From Bacillus sp. 1780r2a1 (GTDB taxonomy: Bacteria; Bacillota; Bacilli; Bacillales; Bacillaceae_H), in NCBI GenBank assembly GCA_024134725.1, contig CP099863.1, forward strand, positions 1,793,501 through 1,857,500: a stretch of DNA of 64,000 nt, in the 5' to 3' direction. Position numbers and translations under genes: made by a program. Each line of letters opens with the position of its first letter. Position 1 is the first letter of the stretch. This document shows positions 46,850 to 55,215 of the stretch, piece by piece. Below the pieces are notes generated by a model. The model was not told where the DNA came from, did not search any database, and was given only the letters and a program-made list of their open reading frames with translations.

Positions 46850-47842
46850 ATGATTTTAAGCGTATTAGATCAGTCTCCAATATCAAGCGGCCAAACAGCA
46901 AAAGATGCGCTTGCTCAGACGGTACAGCTAGCAAAGTGGACAGAAAGACTAGGATATCATCGCTTTTGGGTAGCTGAACATCATAATACAAATGGGTTGG
47001 CAGGTTCTTCGCCACTTTTATTAATGACTCATTTGGCATCTCAAACAAGTTCGATTCGAATTGGCTCTGGAGGCGTGCTTCTCCCTCAATACAGCCCATA
47101 TAAAGTGGCTGAAGACGTACAGTTATTAGAGAATTTGTTTCCAGGGCGAATTGACTTGGGATTAGGTCGATCTCCAGGAGGCGATGCACTAACGAGATTA
47201 GCATTAACAGACGGAGTACGAAAAAGTCTGAATGAATTTCCACGTCAAATTCAAGCGCTACAGGGACATTTGCTGCAAAACCTTCCTGAAAATCACCCTT
47301 ATTACGGGGTAACAGCTTATCCCAAAAGTGATACTAAGCCTGAGATGTGGCAGTTAGGAATTAATAAACGAGGTGCGCGAGCAGCTGGGGAACTTGGAGT
47401 TTCCTTTACATTTGGACACTTTATCTCCCCAATCGGAGGAAAAGAAGCGCTGAAACACTATCGGCAAACATATGTTCCATCAGACTATCAGCAAGTGCCT
47501 CATACGAACGTTTGTGTATTTGTCGTATGTGCTGATACAGAGGAGGAAGCGGAACAACATGCCAAAACGCTTGATGATTGGTTGTTGAAAGTAGAAAAAG
47601 GAAAAGATACAAAGGTTTCTTCTATCAATGAAGTTAATCAGCGTGTGTATTCTGAATATGAGCAACAAAAAATAAAGAAAAATAGAAGTCGAATGATTGT
47701 AGGGTCTCCAGAAACTGTTCATGCTAAGTTGTTGCGTTTACAAAATGAATATAATAACGATGAGTTTTTAATCATTACTAATATTCACGATTTCCAAGCG
47801 AAGCTACACTCTTATGAACTGATTAGCAAAGTGTTTCACTAA
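46850..47842 (+). CDS. Luciferase-like flavin-dependent oxidoreductase
   Basis: This 330-residue LLM-class oxidoreductase begins with LSVLDQSPISSGQTAKDAL and has YHRFWVAEHHN, GSGGVLLPQYSPYKVAEDVQLLENLFPGRIDLGLGRSPGG. These mark the group near B. subtilis YceB/YvbT. It probably uses reduced flavin and oxygen; the substrate is unknown. The ATG at 46850 follows AAAGGAAGTG. Confidence 0.88.
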   Translation: MILSVLDQSPISSGQTAKDALAQTVQLAKWTERLGYHRFWVAEHHNTNGLAGSSPLLLMTHLASQTSSIRIGSGGVLLPQYSPYKVAEDVQLLENLFPGRIDLGLGRSPGGDALTRLALTDGVRKSLNEFPRQIQALQGHLLQNLPENHPYYGVTAYPKSDTKPEMWQLGINKRGARAAGELGVSFTFGHFISPIGGKEALKHYRQTYVPSDYQQVPHTNVCVFVVCADTEEEAEQHAKTLDDWLLKVEKGKDTKVSSINEVNQRVYSEYEQQKIKKNRSRMIVGSPETVHAKLLRLQNEYNNDEFLIITNIHDFQAKLHSYELISKVFH

Positions 47843-47901
47843 CATAATTCCATCCTAGAACGTTCATACTATACTACTGACTAGTAGGTAGGAGTGATTG
47901 T

Positions 47902-48633
47902 ATGAATTTAGAAGATATTGATCTGTCTAAAAAGATTTCATCTAAAAAAGAATATAAAAAGAAGCTAAAATCTTTGCAGCTACGCTTATTGCGATTAGAA
48001 CACATTATCTATATGGAAAAGGTACCTGTTATATTTGCGTTTGAAGGGTGGGATGCGGCAGGGAAAGGGGGAGCTATTAAGCGTATTACACAAAAGTTGG
48101 ACCCCCGAGGCTTTCATGTGTATCCAATTAGTGCACCAACTGATGATGAACGCAGTTATCACTACCTCCATCGGTTTTGGACGAGGCTGCCACACGCTGG
48201 ACAAATAGCTTTATTCGATCGTTCTTGGTACGGTCGCGTACTTGTCGAGCGAGTTGAAAATTTAATTTCAACAAGTGAGTGGGGAAGGGCTTACGAAGAA
48301 ATCAATCAGTTTGAGCGTACGTTAACAGATAACGGCTATATTGTAGCGAAGTTTTGGTTCCACATTAGCAAAGATGAACAGCTCAAGCGCTTTAAAGAAA
48401 GAGAAGCAGATCCTTTTAAACGCTGGAAGTTAACGGAAGAAGATTGGCGTAATCGAAACAAGTGGGACGAGTATGAAGAAGCTGTAGAGCATATGTTTAA
48501 ATACACGAATACGAATCAAGCACCGTGGTTTGTTATAGCAGGTAATGATAAGCAATATGCGCGAGTTAAAACCTTAAGCATGATGATTTCTTACCTTGAA
48601 CAAAAACTGATGGAACGGGGAATTCGAGTATAA
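47902..48633 (+). CDS. Polyphosphate kinase 2 family protein
   Basis: This 243-residue PPK2 has the P-loop FEGWDAAGKGGAIKRI near residues 48-63, the lid region DPRGFHVYPISAPTDDE, and Walker B ALFDRSWYGRVLVERVE near 108-124. PPK2 enzymes use polyphosphate to phosphorylate nucleoside mono- or diphosphates, or make polyphosphate. The single-domain form fits class I or III; I cannot decide. AGGAGTG precedes the ATG. Confidence 0.9.
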   Translation: MNLEDIDLSKKISSKKEYKKKLKSLQLRLLRLEHIIYMEKVPVIFAFEGWDAAGKGGAIKRITQKLDPRGFHVYPISAPTDDERSYHYLHRFWTRLPHAGQIALFDRSWYGRVLVERVENLISTSEWGRAYEEINQFERTLTDNGYIVAKFWFHISKDEQLKRFKEREADPFKRWKLTEEDWRNRNKWDEYEEAVEHMFKYTNTNQAPWFVIAGNDKQYARVKTLSMMISYLEQKLMERGIRV

Positions 48634-48663
48634 AAAAAGGTGACGAACATTCGTCACCTTTTT
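48634..48663. terminator. Bidirectional terminator
   Basis: AAAAGGTGACGA and TCGTCACCTTTTT form a perfect stem between convergent genes. Confidence 0.88.
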
Positions 48664-48666
48664 AAA

Positions 48667-50286
48667 TTAAGCATACATACCTTTTAGTTGTTTTTGTAGT
48701 TCAGTATTTGCTAGGTATTCGTCATATGTTGTTTGCTTATCAACCACTCCGTTTGGCGTGATTTCGATAATGCGATTCGCAATTGTTTCAACGAACTGAT
48801 GGTCATGAGATGTGAAAATCATTGCACCTTTATAGCTCATCAATCCATTGTTTAATGCCGTAATTGACTCTAAGTCTAAGTGGTTGGTAGGGTCGTCTAA
48901 AAGAAGAACATTTGAACCACTTAGCATCATTTTAGAAAGCATGCAGCGAACCTTTTCGCCTCCGGATAATACGTTGGCTTTCTTTAATACCTCTTCACCA
49001 GAGAATAACATTCTTCCTAGGAATCCACGAAGGAAGCTTTCGCTTTCATCTTGTGGTGAGTATTGGCGTAACCACTCAACTAAGTTTAAATCGCTATTCT
49101 CAAAGTACTCAGAGTTATCTTTCGGGAAGAAAGATTGAGATGTTGTTACACCCCACTTAAATGTACCGCTATCTGCTTCCATTTCACCCATTAGAATCTT
49201 CATAAGCGTTGAGTTTGCAATTTCGTTACGACCAACTAAGGCAATTTTATCTTCTCGATTCATCGTAAAACTTACATTATCTAGTACCTTAACACCATCA
49301 ATAGTTTTTGTTAAACCTTCAACTCGCAGTACGTCATTTCCAATTTCACGCTCTGGTGTAAAGTTTACGTACGGATAGCGACGAGAAGATGGACGGATAT
49401 CGTCTAACGTAATTTTATCAAGTAGTTTTTTACGAGATGTTGCTTGTTTTGATTTTGACGCATTGGCGCTAAAACGAGCAACAAACGCTTGAAGTTCTTT
49501 AATTTTTTCTTCTTTTTTCTTATTAGCATCTGATGCCATTTTTTGGGCAAGTTGGCTAGACTCATACCAGAAGTCGTAGTTACCAACGTAAACTTGAATT
49601 TTACCAAAGTCTAAATCTGCAATATGTGTACAAACTTTGTTTAAGAAGTGACGATCATGGGATACAACGATTACTGTGTTTTCAAAGTTAATTAAAAACT
49701 CTTCCAACCACTGAATTGCTTGAATGTCTAAGTTATTCGTCGGCTCATCTAGTAGTAAAACATCCGGTTTACCAAATAGGGCTTGAGCAAGTAACACTTT
49801 TACTTTTTCACTACCTGTTAGCTCAGACATTTTTTTATCATGAAGATCTTCGGAAACGCCTAAACCTTTTAAAAGAATTGCAGCTTCTGATTCAGCTTCC
49901 CAACCGTTAAGTTCAGCGAATTCACCTTCAAGCTCAGCTGCTTTCATTCCATCTTCATCAGTGAAGTCAGCTTTCATATAAATAGCATCTTTTTCTTGCA
50001 TCACTTCATATAAGCGAGCGTGACCCATAATAACGGTTTTTAATACTTCGTACTCTTCGTATTCGAAATGGTTTTGTTTTAAGACCGCTAGGCGTTCGCC
50101 TGGTCCCATATGTACATCACCAGTTTGTGACTCAAGTTCACCAGATAAAATTTTCAAAAATGTTGATTTTCCAGCACCGTTCGCTCCAATTAATCCGTAG
50201 CAGTTACCAGGAGTAAACTTAATGTTTACATCTTCAAATAACTTACGGTCTGCAAAACGTAGGCTTACATTACTAACTGTAATCAT
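48667..50286 (-). CDS. ABC-F family ATPase (YkpA-like)
   Basis: This 539-residue protein has two ATPase domains and no membrane helices: Walker A GANGAGKST near residue 36 and LVGRNEIANSTL near 350. Signatures are LTGSEKVKV and LSGGEKVRC, and the linker between domains is Lys-rich (about 240-290). The second P-loop reads GRNEIANST, lacking the usual Gly-Lys. ABC-F proteins act on ribosomes. B. subtilis YkpA has the same length. I start at ATG 50286 behind GGAGG; the frame opens eight codons earlier. Confidence 0.9.
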   Translation of the reverse strand: MITVSNVSLRFADRKLFEDVNIKFTPGNCYGLIGANGAGKSTFLKILSGELESQTGDVHMGPGERLAVLKQNHFEYEEYEVLKTVIMGHARLYEVMQEKDAIYMKADFTDEDGMKAAELEGEFAELNGWEAESEAAILLKGLGVSEDLHDKKMSELTGSEKVKVLLAQALFGKPDVLLLDEPTNNLDIQAIQWLEEFLINFENTVIVVSHDRHFLNKVCTHIADLDFGKIQVYVGNYDFWYESSQLAQKMASDANKKKEEKIKELQAFVARFSANASKSKQATSRKKLLDKITLDDIRPSSRRYPYVNFTPEREIGNDVLRVEGLTKTIDGVKVLDNVSFTMNREDKIALVGRNEIANSTLMKILMGEMEADSGTFKWGVTTSQSFFPKDNSEYFENSDLNLVEWLRQYSPQDESESFLRGFLGRMLFSGEEVLKKANVLSGGEKVRCMLSKMMLSGSNVLLLDDPTNHLDLESITALNNGLMSYKGAMIFTSHDHQFVETIANRIIEITPNGVVDKQTTYDEYLANTELQKQLKGMYA

Positions 50287-50310
50287 GTATGAGCAATCCT
50301 CCAAATTCAA

Positions 50311-50592
50311 TATCTATCAAATTATATCATTCTTTCTTTACAAGAGCGATATCAATAGCAATAAATTGAACATAAAGTGTACATGAACAAAGAAATAACG
50401 TCAAGGAGGCTACGTCATAACGAAATGATTCCTTTTAAGAGGGAAATCATGACTTTTCTAACGGCTTTCGTTTGGAAAAACAATTTCGCTCTGTTGTGCG
50501 ACTGGTTCTGAATTTTTCTTCTACTTTCTGAAGAAGTGGAATGTCTTATGCTTCATTCCACTAGTTATTTAAGTTGTTTTTGAAAAAAATAA
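50311..50592. other. Intergenic region with no clear gene
   Basis: An AGGAGG-like site near 50404 is followed only by short frames, the longest 28 codons starting at 50424. The region has two weak inverted repeats but no known RNA element. Confidence 0.4.
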
Positions 50593-50640
50593 AAAATATC
50601 CGAGCGATTGCAAATTAATTTGCAATCGCTCGGATATTTT
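50593..50640. terminator. Perfect 48-base palindromic terminator
   Basis: Twenty-four bases on each side are exact reverse complements, centred at 50616/50617, with A and T runs at the ends. It probably ends the minus-strand ytoQ-like gene and may also stop plus-strand transcripts. Confidence 0.85.
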
Positions 50641-50667
50641 ATTGACTGAGGTAGGTATATCTCAACC

Positions 50668-51108
50668 TTATTCAAAGATATAAGCTAGTGCACGAATCGC
50701 TTGGTCTGGTGTTTCAACAACTACTTGTGCTTTGTTTGAAAGTTCTTTTAAAGGATGGTGCAACTTTTCTGGACGAACAAGAATAAGCGGCTTGTTTAAT
50801 GCAACGGCTGTAGCAGCATCCATTGCGCTATTCCACTGCTTGTATTTTTCACCGAAAAGCGCAATGACTACGTCGGATTTCTTAAGCAGTACTTCTGTAC
50901 GCAAATTATTAAAAGCTGAAGCAGCTTCATCTTTTAAAACAGCTGAGTCTTGTTTACCTAAGATTACTTCGCCGATATTATCCGAGCGATCATGGTCGGT
51001 CATCGGTCCTACAAACGTAATTGGGAGCTTTAAGTCTTCAGCTTGTTTTTTAATATCGTCTCTCCAATTATCATGAATTTGTCCTGCTAAATAAACGACT
51101 AATTCCAT
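50668..51108 (-). CDS. ytoQ: YtoQ family protein
   Basis: This 146-residue protein has a nucleoside 2-deoxyribosyltransferase-like fold: VYLAGQIHDNWRDDIKKQAE, ITFVGPMTDHDRSDNIGE, VLLKKSDVVIALFGEKYKQWNSAMDAATAVALNKPLILVRP. This is the YtoQ family, conserved in Bacillus without known function. AGGGGA precedes the ATG. A strong palindromic terminator follows. Confidence 0.88.
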   Translation of the reverse strand: MELVVYLAGQIHDNWRDDIKKQAEDLKLPITFVGPMTDHDRSDNIGEVILGKQDSAVLKDEAASAFNNLRTEVLLKKSDVVIALFGEKYKQWNSAMDAATAVALNKPLILVRPEKLHHPLKELSNKAQVVVETPDQAIRALAYIFE

Positions 51109-51251
51109 AACGGCATCCCCTTTATAAAGAAATATATGTATATATAGCTTACCAAAAAAAACAAAGATAAACGAATAGTTTGCTTTAATCTAGACAAATA
51201 CCTTAAAACAAGGAAAAATAAAAGACGGATTACATAGAGGAAAGGATGAAC

Positions 51252-52166
51252 ATGATGTCAGAGAGAGAGGTACTACAGGTACATGGCGTCACGAAAAAGA
51301 TTGGCAGCAAGATTATTTTAGATAACGTATCATTATCTGTGCAAGAAGGAGAAATCTTTGGGCTACTAGGCCCAAATGGTTCAGGTAAAACCACGCTTAT
51401 TCGAACAGTTGTAGGTTTAGTAAGTTCAACAGGGGACGTTATCATTAACAATAAAGACCTGCGCAAACAGTTTAATGAAGCTGTAAAATCAATTGGGGCA
51501 ATCATCGAAAATCCAGAGTTTTACGGATATTTAACTGGTTATCAAAATCTTAAGCATTTTGCACGGATGCATGGTGTATCTGCAAGTCGCATTGATGAAG
51601 TAGTAAAGTTAACAAGATTAGAAAAAAGCATTCATCAACCCGTAAAAACGTATTCACTAGGGATGCGTCAGCGTCTCGGTGTTGCACAAGCTATTTTGCA
51701 CAAGCCCTCATTGCTGCTGTTAGATGAGCCTACTAACGGCTTGGACCCAGCAGGAATGATTGAGTTTAAAGCATATTTAAAGCAGTTGTGCAAAGAAGAA
51801 GGGATTTCCATTCTTATCGCTAGCCATTTGCTGAAAGAAGTGGAAGCTTTGTGTGATCGCGTAGGAATTATTCAAGAAGGTAAATTACTATCTGTTCAAG
51901 AATTGGCTAATCGTAATACGGCAGAGAGGGTAACAATTGTATTTGCAGTTAGCGCGTTAGAGCAAGCGGAAAAGCTGCTTTTAGCTAAAGGTTATACTTG
52001 TGTGATAAAAGAAAATCAGCTTTCTGTACAAGCTCAACCGAAAGAAGCTGCTACTATCAATAAACTGCTAGTGGAAGAAGGCATTGAAGTGTACCAAATT
52101 ACCCCAATTTATGAATCGTTAGAACAATCGTTTATGTCTGTTACGGGAGGAGATTTCAATGCTTAA
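51252..52166 (+). CDS. ABC transporter ATP-binding protein
   Basis: This ATPase of about 304 residues has Walker A GLLGPNGSGKTT near residue 38, signature YSLGMRQRL near 134, Walker B LLLLDEPTNGLDP near 156, and a switch His in IASHLLKEVE. The C-terminal 80 residues are the extension of BcrA-type exporters. The start is ATG 51252 or the ATG two codons earlier; AGAGGAAAGG lies directly before both. It overlaps the permease gene by eight bases. Confidence 0.9.
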   Translation: MMSEREVLQVHGVTKKIGSKIILDNVSLSVQEGEIFGLLGPNGSGKTTLIRTVVGLVSSTGDVIINNKDLRKQFNEAVKSIGAIIENPEFYGYLTGYQNLKHFARMHGVSASRIDEVVKLTRLEKSIHQPVKTYSLGMRQRLGVAQAILHKPSLLLLDEPTNGLDPAGMIEFKAYLKQLCKEEGISILIASHLLKEVEALCDRVGIIQEGKLLSVQELANRNTAERVTIVFAVSALEQAEKLLLAKGYTCVIKENQLSVQAQPKEAATINKLLVEEGIEVYQITPIYESLEQSFMSVTGGDFNA

Positions 52167-52920
52167 TTTAATACAAAATGAACACATGAAATGGTTTATG
52201 AAGAAAAGCACGAAGGTCGTATTTTTAGCACTTGCTGCTTTAACGCTTGGTATGGCTCTTGTAATGAGGGCTATTACGACGAATGCAGGAATTACAGAAA
52301 CGCTGCCAGGCTTTGTTGCTTTCACTTCAAACTTCTTAGTTATTGTCCAATTTTTTGCTGTAGCTGCTGCAGGATCAATTGTTGCGTCTGAATTCGAAAA
52401 AGGAACGATTAAACTTTTGTTAATTCGTCCCAAGAGTCGCTCAACTATTCTTTTATCGAAATACCTGACTAGTATTTTGATTAGTTTATACTATTTGGCT
52501 GCCTTCTTTTTCTTTTCAGTCATTTGGGGAGCTATCTTCTTTTCAGGAGAATCTTTTAGTGGTCAAGAAGCGCAAGGGATATGGATTGCATACGGCGTTT
52601 CATACCTTGAAACCTTTATGATGGTTGCTTTTGCATTTATGCTATCTTCGGTATTCCGAAATAGTGCATTAGCCGTTGGTCTTAGCATTGTTGTTGGAGT
52701 AGGAGCAAAAATGCTTGCTGGAATTTTATCTGAGTTTCAAGTGCAGTGGGGAATTATTTTACTGTTTGCTAACACGAACCTTAGTCAATATATGGAAGGG
52801 AGCCAAACTTATTTCCCAGGCATGACCCTACCGTTTTCTTTATTTATTATTATAGCTCACCTGATTTTCTTTGTAGGAACGGCTTGGCTGTTTTTCCTAA
52901 AGCGAGACGTAGCGAACTGA
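52159..52920 (+). CDS. ABC-2 type permease
   Basis: This 253-residue membrane protein has six helices. The cytoplasmic motif between helices 2 and 3 (ASEFEKGTIKLLLIRPKSRSTILLSKYLTSI) is typical of ABC-2 permeases of the BcrB/NatB type. It pairs with the preceding ATPase, to which it is coupled by overlap. Export of an antibiotic, peptide or ion is possible; there is no regulator nearby to tell which. Confidence 0.9.
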   Translation: MLNLIQNEHMKWFMKKSTKVVFLALAALTLGMALVMRAITTNAGITETLPGFVAFTSNFLVIVQFFAVAAAGSIVASEFEKGTIKLLLIRPKSRSTILLSKYLTSILISLYYLAAFFFFSVIWGAIFFSGESFSGQEAQGIWIAYGVSYLETFMMVAFAFMLSSVFRNSALAVGLSIVVGVGAKMLAGILSEFQVQWGIILLFANTNLSQYMEGSQTYFPGMTLPFSLFIIIAHLIFFVGTAWLFFLKRDVAN

Positions 52921-53032
52921 AGTTTGAATTTTCTTTCTTTTTGTTTTTCTACAATAGTGTTTGACAAGGAAAGTAAAAGATATTACAGTAGTTAAGAGTT
53001 AATTTTGAATAATAAATTTAAAAAATATTATA

Positions 53033-53138
53033 CTTCTTATCAAGAGAGACGGAGGGACTGGCCCGATGATGTCTCGGCAACTGACTCACAGAGTGCGGTG
53101 CCAAATCCAGCAAACAATTTTGTTTGAAAGATGAGAAG
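53033..53138 (+). promoter_or_regulatory. SAM-I riboswitch (S-box)
   Basis: The closing stem CTTCTTATC (53033) pairs with GATGAGAAG (53130). Between them are the conserved S-box blocks AGAGACGGAGGGACTGGCCC, CTCGGCAAC, GGTGCCAAATCC and GCAA. It controls the transporter gene downstream by termination when S-adenosylmethionine is abundant. Confidence 0.95.
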
Positions 53139-53161
53139 AGCGTATTCTTATAAAGAATTAT

Positions 53162-53193
53162 AAGAGGGCCTCTTCTTGATGAAGAGGTCTTTT
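53162..53193 (+). terminator. SAM riboswitch terminator
   Basis: GGCCTCTTC and GAAGAGGTC form a stem followed by TTTT, 25 bases before the transporter start. It is the expression platform of the S-box. Confidence 0.88.
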
Positions 53194-53215
53194 ATTTATG
53201 TAAAGAGGTGTAAAC

Positions 53216-54526
53216 ATGGAAAAACAAAAAGAAAACGGCTGGGCACTGCTTCCGCTAGGAGTGTTTTTGGCTTTGTTTGTAGGCTCAGGGATTATTACAG
53301 GTGATTTTTATAAGCTGCCTGTACTTGTAGCAATCATCGTAGCGGCTATTGTGGCATTAGCGATGAATCGAAAAGAAACGCTAAACGCAAAGGTAGAGCG
53401 CTTTGCTAAAGGCGCAGGACATCCGGATTTGATGATTATGGTCTTTATCTTTATTCTAGCGGGTGCTTTTTCGGAAGTAGCAAGCGGCATGGGAGCGGTT
53501 GATTCAACCGTTAATTTGGCTTTGTCTATTTTGCCACAAAGCTTGCTTGTAGTTGGGTTATTCGTTATTGGTGCTTTTATCTCACTTGCAATGGGAACGT
53601 CGACTGGTACCATTGCGGCGCTAGCACCAATTGCAGTTGGAGTAAGTGCTGAAACGGATATTTCTGCAGCGCTAGCCGTAGCAGCCGTTATTGGCGGTGC
53701 GATGTTTGGAGATAATTTATCTATTATTTCTGATACAACAATTGCTGCGGTTCGTACGCAAAAGACAAAAATGAACGATAAGTTTAAAGTTAATTTTCTA
53801 ATCGTATTACCAGCAGCAATTATTACAATGGTTCTTTTACTAGTAATGACGCTTGGAAATAATTCTAATATAGATGTTGAAAGCTTTAGCTTTGTAAAAA
53901 TGCTTCCTTATATAGGCGTTTTGGTTGCGGCATTACTTGGGTTTAATGTATTGGCAATCTTGACAGGTGGTATTGTTGTAGCTGGGATTATTGGGTTGGC
54001 AGATGGAAGTTATACGCTAGCATCGTTTGCAAAAGCTATTACAACAGGAATAGGCGGTATGGCTGAACTCATTATTCTTAGTATCTTAATTGGTGGAGTT
54101 GTTGAACTGATTAAGCATAATGGAGGAATCCATTTCTTGCTTGGGTTGCTAACACGTAATATTAAAACAAGAAAAGGCGCAGAGTTTAGTATTGCAGGGT
54201 TAGTAAGCGCAACAAACCTTTCTACAGCTAATAATACAATTTCAATTATTACGGTGGGCTCTTTAGCAAAAGAGATTGCAGATGAATATGAAATCGATAA
54301 TCGCAAGTCAGCAAGTATCCTTGATTTATTTTCATGTAGCGTGCAGGGACTTGTTCCATATGGAGCACAAATGCTTATTGCATCAGAGTTTGCAAAAGTA
54401 TCCTCAGTTGAACTAATGCCATTCGCATTTTATCCGATTTTAACAGCGGTATTTGGAATTTTAGCGATTGTTTTTAATTATCCAAGGCTAACTCGTAAAC
54501 AACCTGCTAAAAAACAAATAGCGTAA
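53216..54526 (+). CDS. NhaC-family transporter, probable methionine uptake (MetT-like)
   Basis: This 436-residue protein has about eleven membrane helices. It carries NhaC/MetT superfamily blocks: FIFILAGAFSEVASGMGAVDSTVN, MGTSTGTIAALAPIAVG, MFGDNLSIISDTTIAAVRTQ, ATNLSTANNTISIITVGSLAKEIA and SCSVQGLVPYGAQ. Annotated homologues are called Na+/H+ antiporters. Control by a SAM-I riboswitch points instead to methionine or a precursor, as proposed for MetT-type transporters. Substrate is inferred. Confidence 0.85.
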   Translation: MEKQKENGWALLPLGVFLALFVGSGIITGDFYKLPVLVAIIVAAIVALAMNRKETLNAKVERFAKGAGHPDLMIMVFIFILAGAFSEVASGMGAVDSTVNLALSILPQSLLVVGLFVIGAFISLAMGTSTGTIAALAPIAVGVSAETDISAALAVAAVIGGAMFGDNLSIISDTTIAAVRTQKTKMNDKFKVNFLIVLPAAIITMVLLLVMTLGNNSNIDVESFSFVKMLPYIGVLVAALLGFNVLAILTGGIVVAGIIGLADGSYTLASFAKAITTGIGGMAELIILSILIGGVVELIKHNGGIHFLLGLLTRNIKTRKGAEFSIAGLVSATNLSTANNTISIITVGSLAKEIADEYEIDNRKSASILDLFSCSVQGLVPYGAQMLIASEFAKVSSVELMPFAFYPILTAVFGILAIVFNYPRLTRKQPAKKQIA

Positions 54527-54543
54527 CGTTATCATTTTCATTA

Positions 54544-54587
54544 GGTGACATTAACCAGAAAGAAGGGTTGATGTCATCTTTTTTTAG
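54544..54587 (+). terminator. Terminator after the MetT-like gene
   Basis: GGTGACATTAACC and GGTTGATGTCATC pair and are followed by a run of seven T. Confidence 0.8.
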
Positions 54588-54624
54588 GGTTAAAATGTTA
54601 GAAAATTGAAAAAGAGGTGAAGGG

Positions 54625-54972
54625 ATGATTTGTTTTAAGAATCGAGTATTTCGCTCTGTAGAGAATACGGCTAACGGTGAAGTTTCTTCTCATACGACAT
54701 TTCGCTATGAGCAGGAAGGTAAAATTATTCATGCAACATATGAAGGTGGAGACATTTTATATGGGACGTTAGTGGGGACCATAGATGAAAAGAGCTGTCT
54801 TACATTCCGCTATCAGCATGTTAACAAAGCTTATGAAATCCGCGGAGGGACGTGCTTTTCTACACCGGAAGTTTTGCGAGATGGAAGAATTCGCCTGCAT
54901 GAAGACTGGCAATGGTTAGATACGGATAAAACAAAAGGTCAGTCAATCATTGAAGAACTTGTACATAAATAA
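54625..54972 (+). CDS. Conserved small protein, often labelled N-acetylglutamate synthase
   Basis: This 115-residue soluble protein is rich in beta structure: TTFRYEQEGKIIHATYEGGDILYGTLVGTIDE and FRYQHVNKAYEIRGGTC, ending HEDWQWLDTDKTKGQSIIEEL. Related proteins are often labelled N-acetylglutamate synthase in databases, but it has none of the features of the known arginine enzymes, so I leave the function open. AGAGGTGAAGGG precedes the ATG. Confidence 0.75.
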   Translation: MICFKNRVFRSVENTANGEVSSHTTFRYEQEGKIIHATYEGGDILYGTLVGTIDEKSCLTFRYQHVNKAYEIRGGTCFSTPEVLRDGRIRLHEDWQWLDTDKTKGQSIIEELVHK

Positions 54973-54975
54973 GTA

Positions 54976-55008
54976 GAAAAAGCGATAGAAGTTCTATCGC
55001 TTTTTTAA
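54976..55008. terminator. Bidirectional terminator
   Basis: AAAAAGCGATAGAA and TTCTATCGCTTTTTT form a perfect stem. The stop codon of the minus-strand microprotein lies in it. Confidence 0.85.
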
Positions 55009-55137
55009 ATCATAAAAATCATAAAAATCTTCGAGTTCAATCTCCTTCCATAAATCTGTTTTTTGATTTAAAGCTATCGCAGCTAGTAGAAGTTCAACTC
55101 CACATAAAATAAATAAAATAACCAATCCAAGCATCAT
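54994..55137 (-). CDS. 47-residue membrane microprotein
   Basis: A short frame begins MMLGLVILFILCGVELLLAA (one membrane helix) and goes on with a polar, acidic tail to EDFYDFYDLKKR. GGAAGGTGG stands at ideal distance before the ATG at 55137, and the stop falls inside the terminator hairpin, both signs of a real gene. It diverges from the LacI-family gene, so a shared control region is likely. No function is known to me. Confidence 0.6.
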   Translation of the reverse strand: MMLGLVILFILCGVELLLAAIALNQKTDLWKEIELEDFYDFYDLKKR

Positions 55138-55177
55138 TTATGACCACCTTCCGTTATAATAAAAACAGCATAAATGA

Positions 55178-55191
55178 TGAAACGCGTTTCA
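55178..55191. promoter_or_regulatory. LacI-type operator
   Basis: TGAAACGCGTTTCA is a perfect 14-base palindrome, 18 bases after a TATAAT box (55155-55160) and 25 bases before the LacI-family start codon. Self-repression is likely. Confidence 0.6.
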
Positions 55192-55215
55192 GAACAAGAG
55201 CAAAAGGAGAGAAAA

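Noticed and set aside
50424-50510. A 28-codon frame with an AGGAGG-like site upstream.
   Set aside because: The site is too far from the start codon and the frame has no recognisable features.
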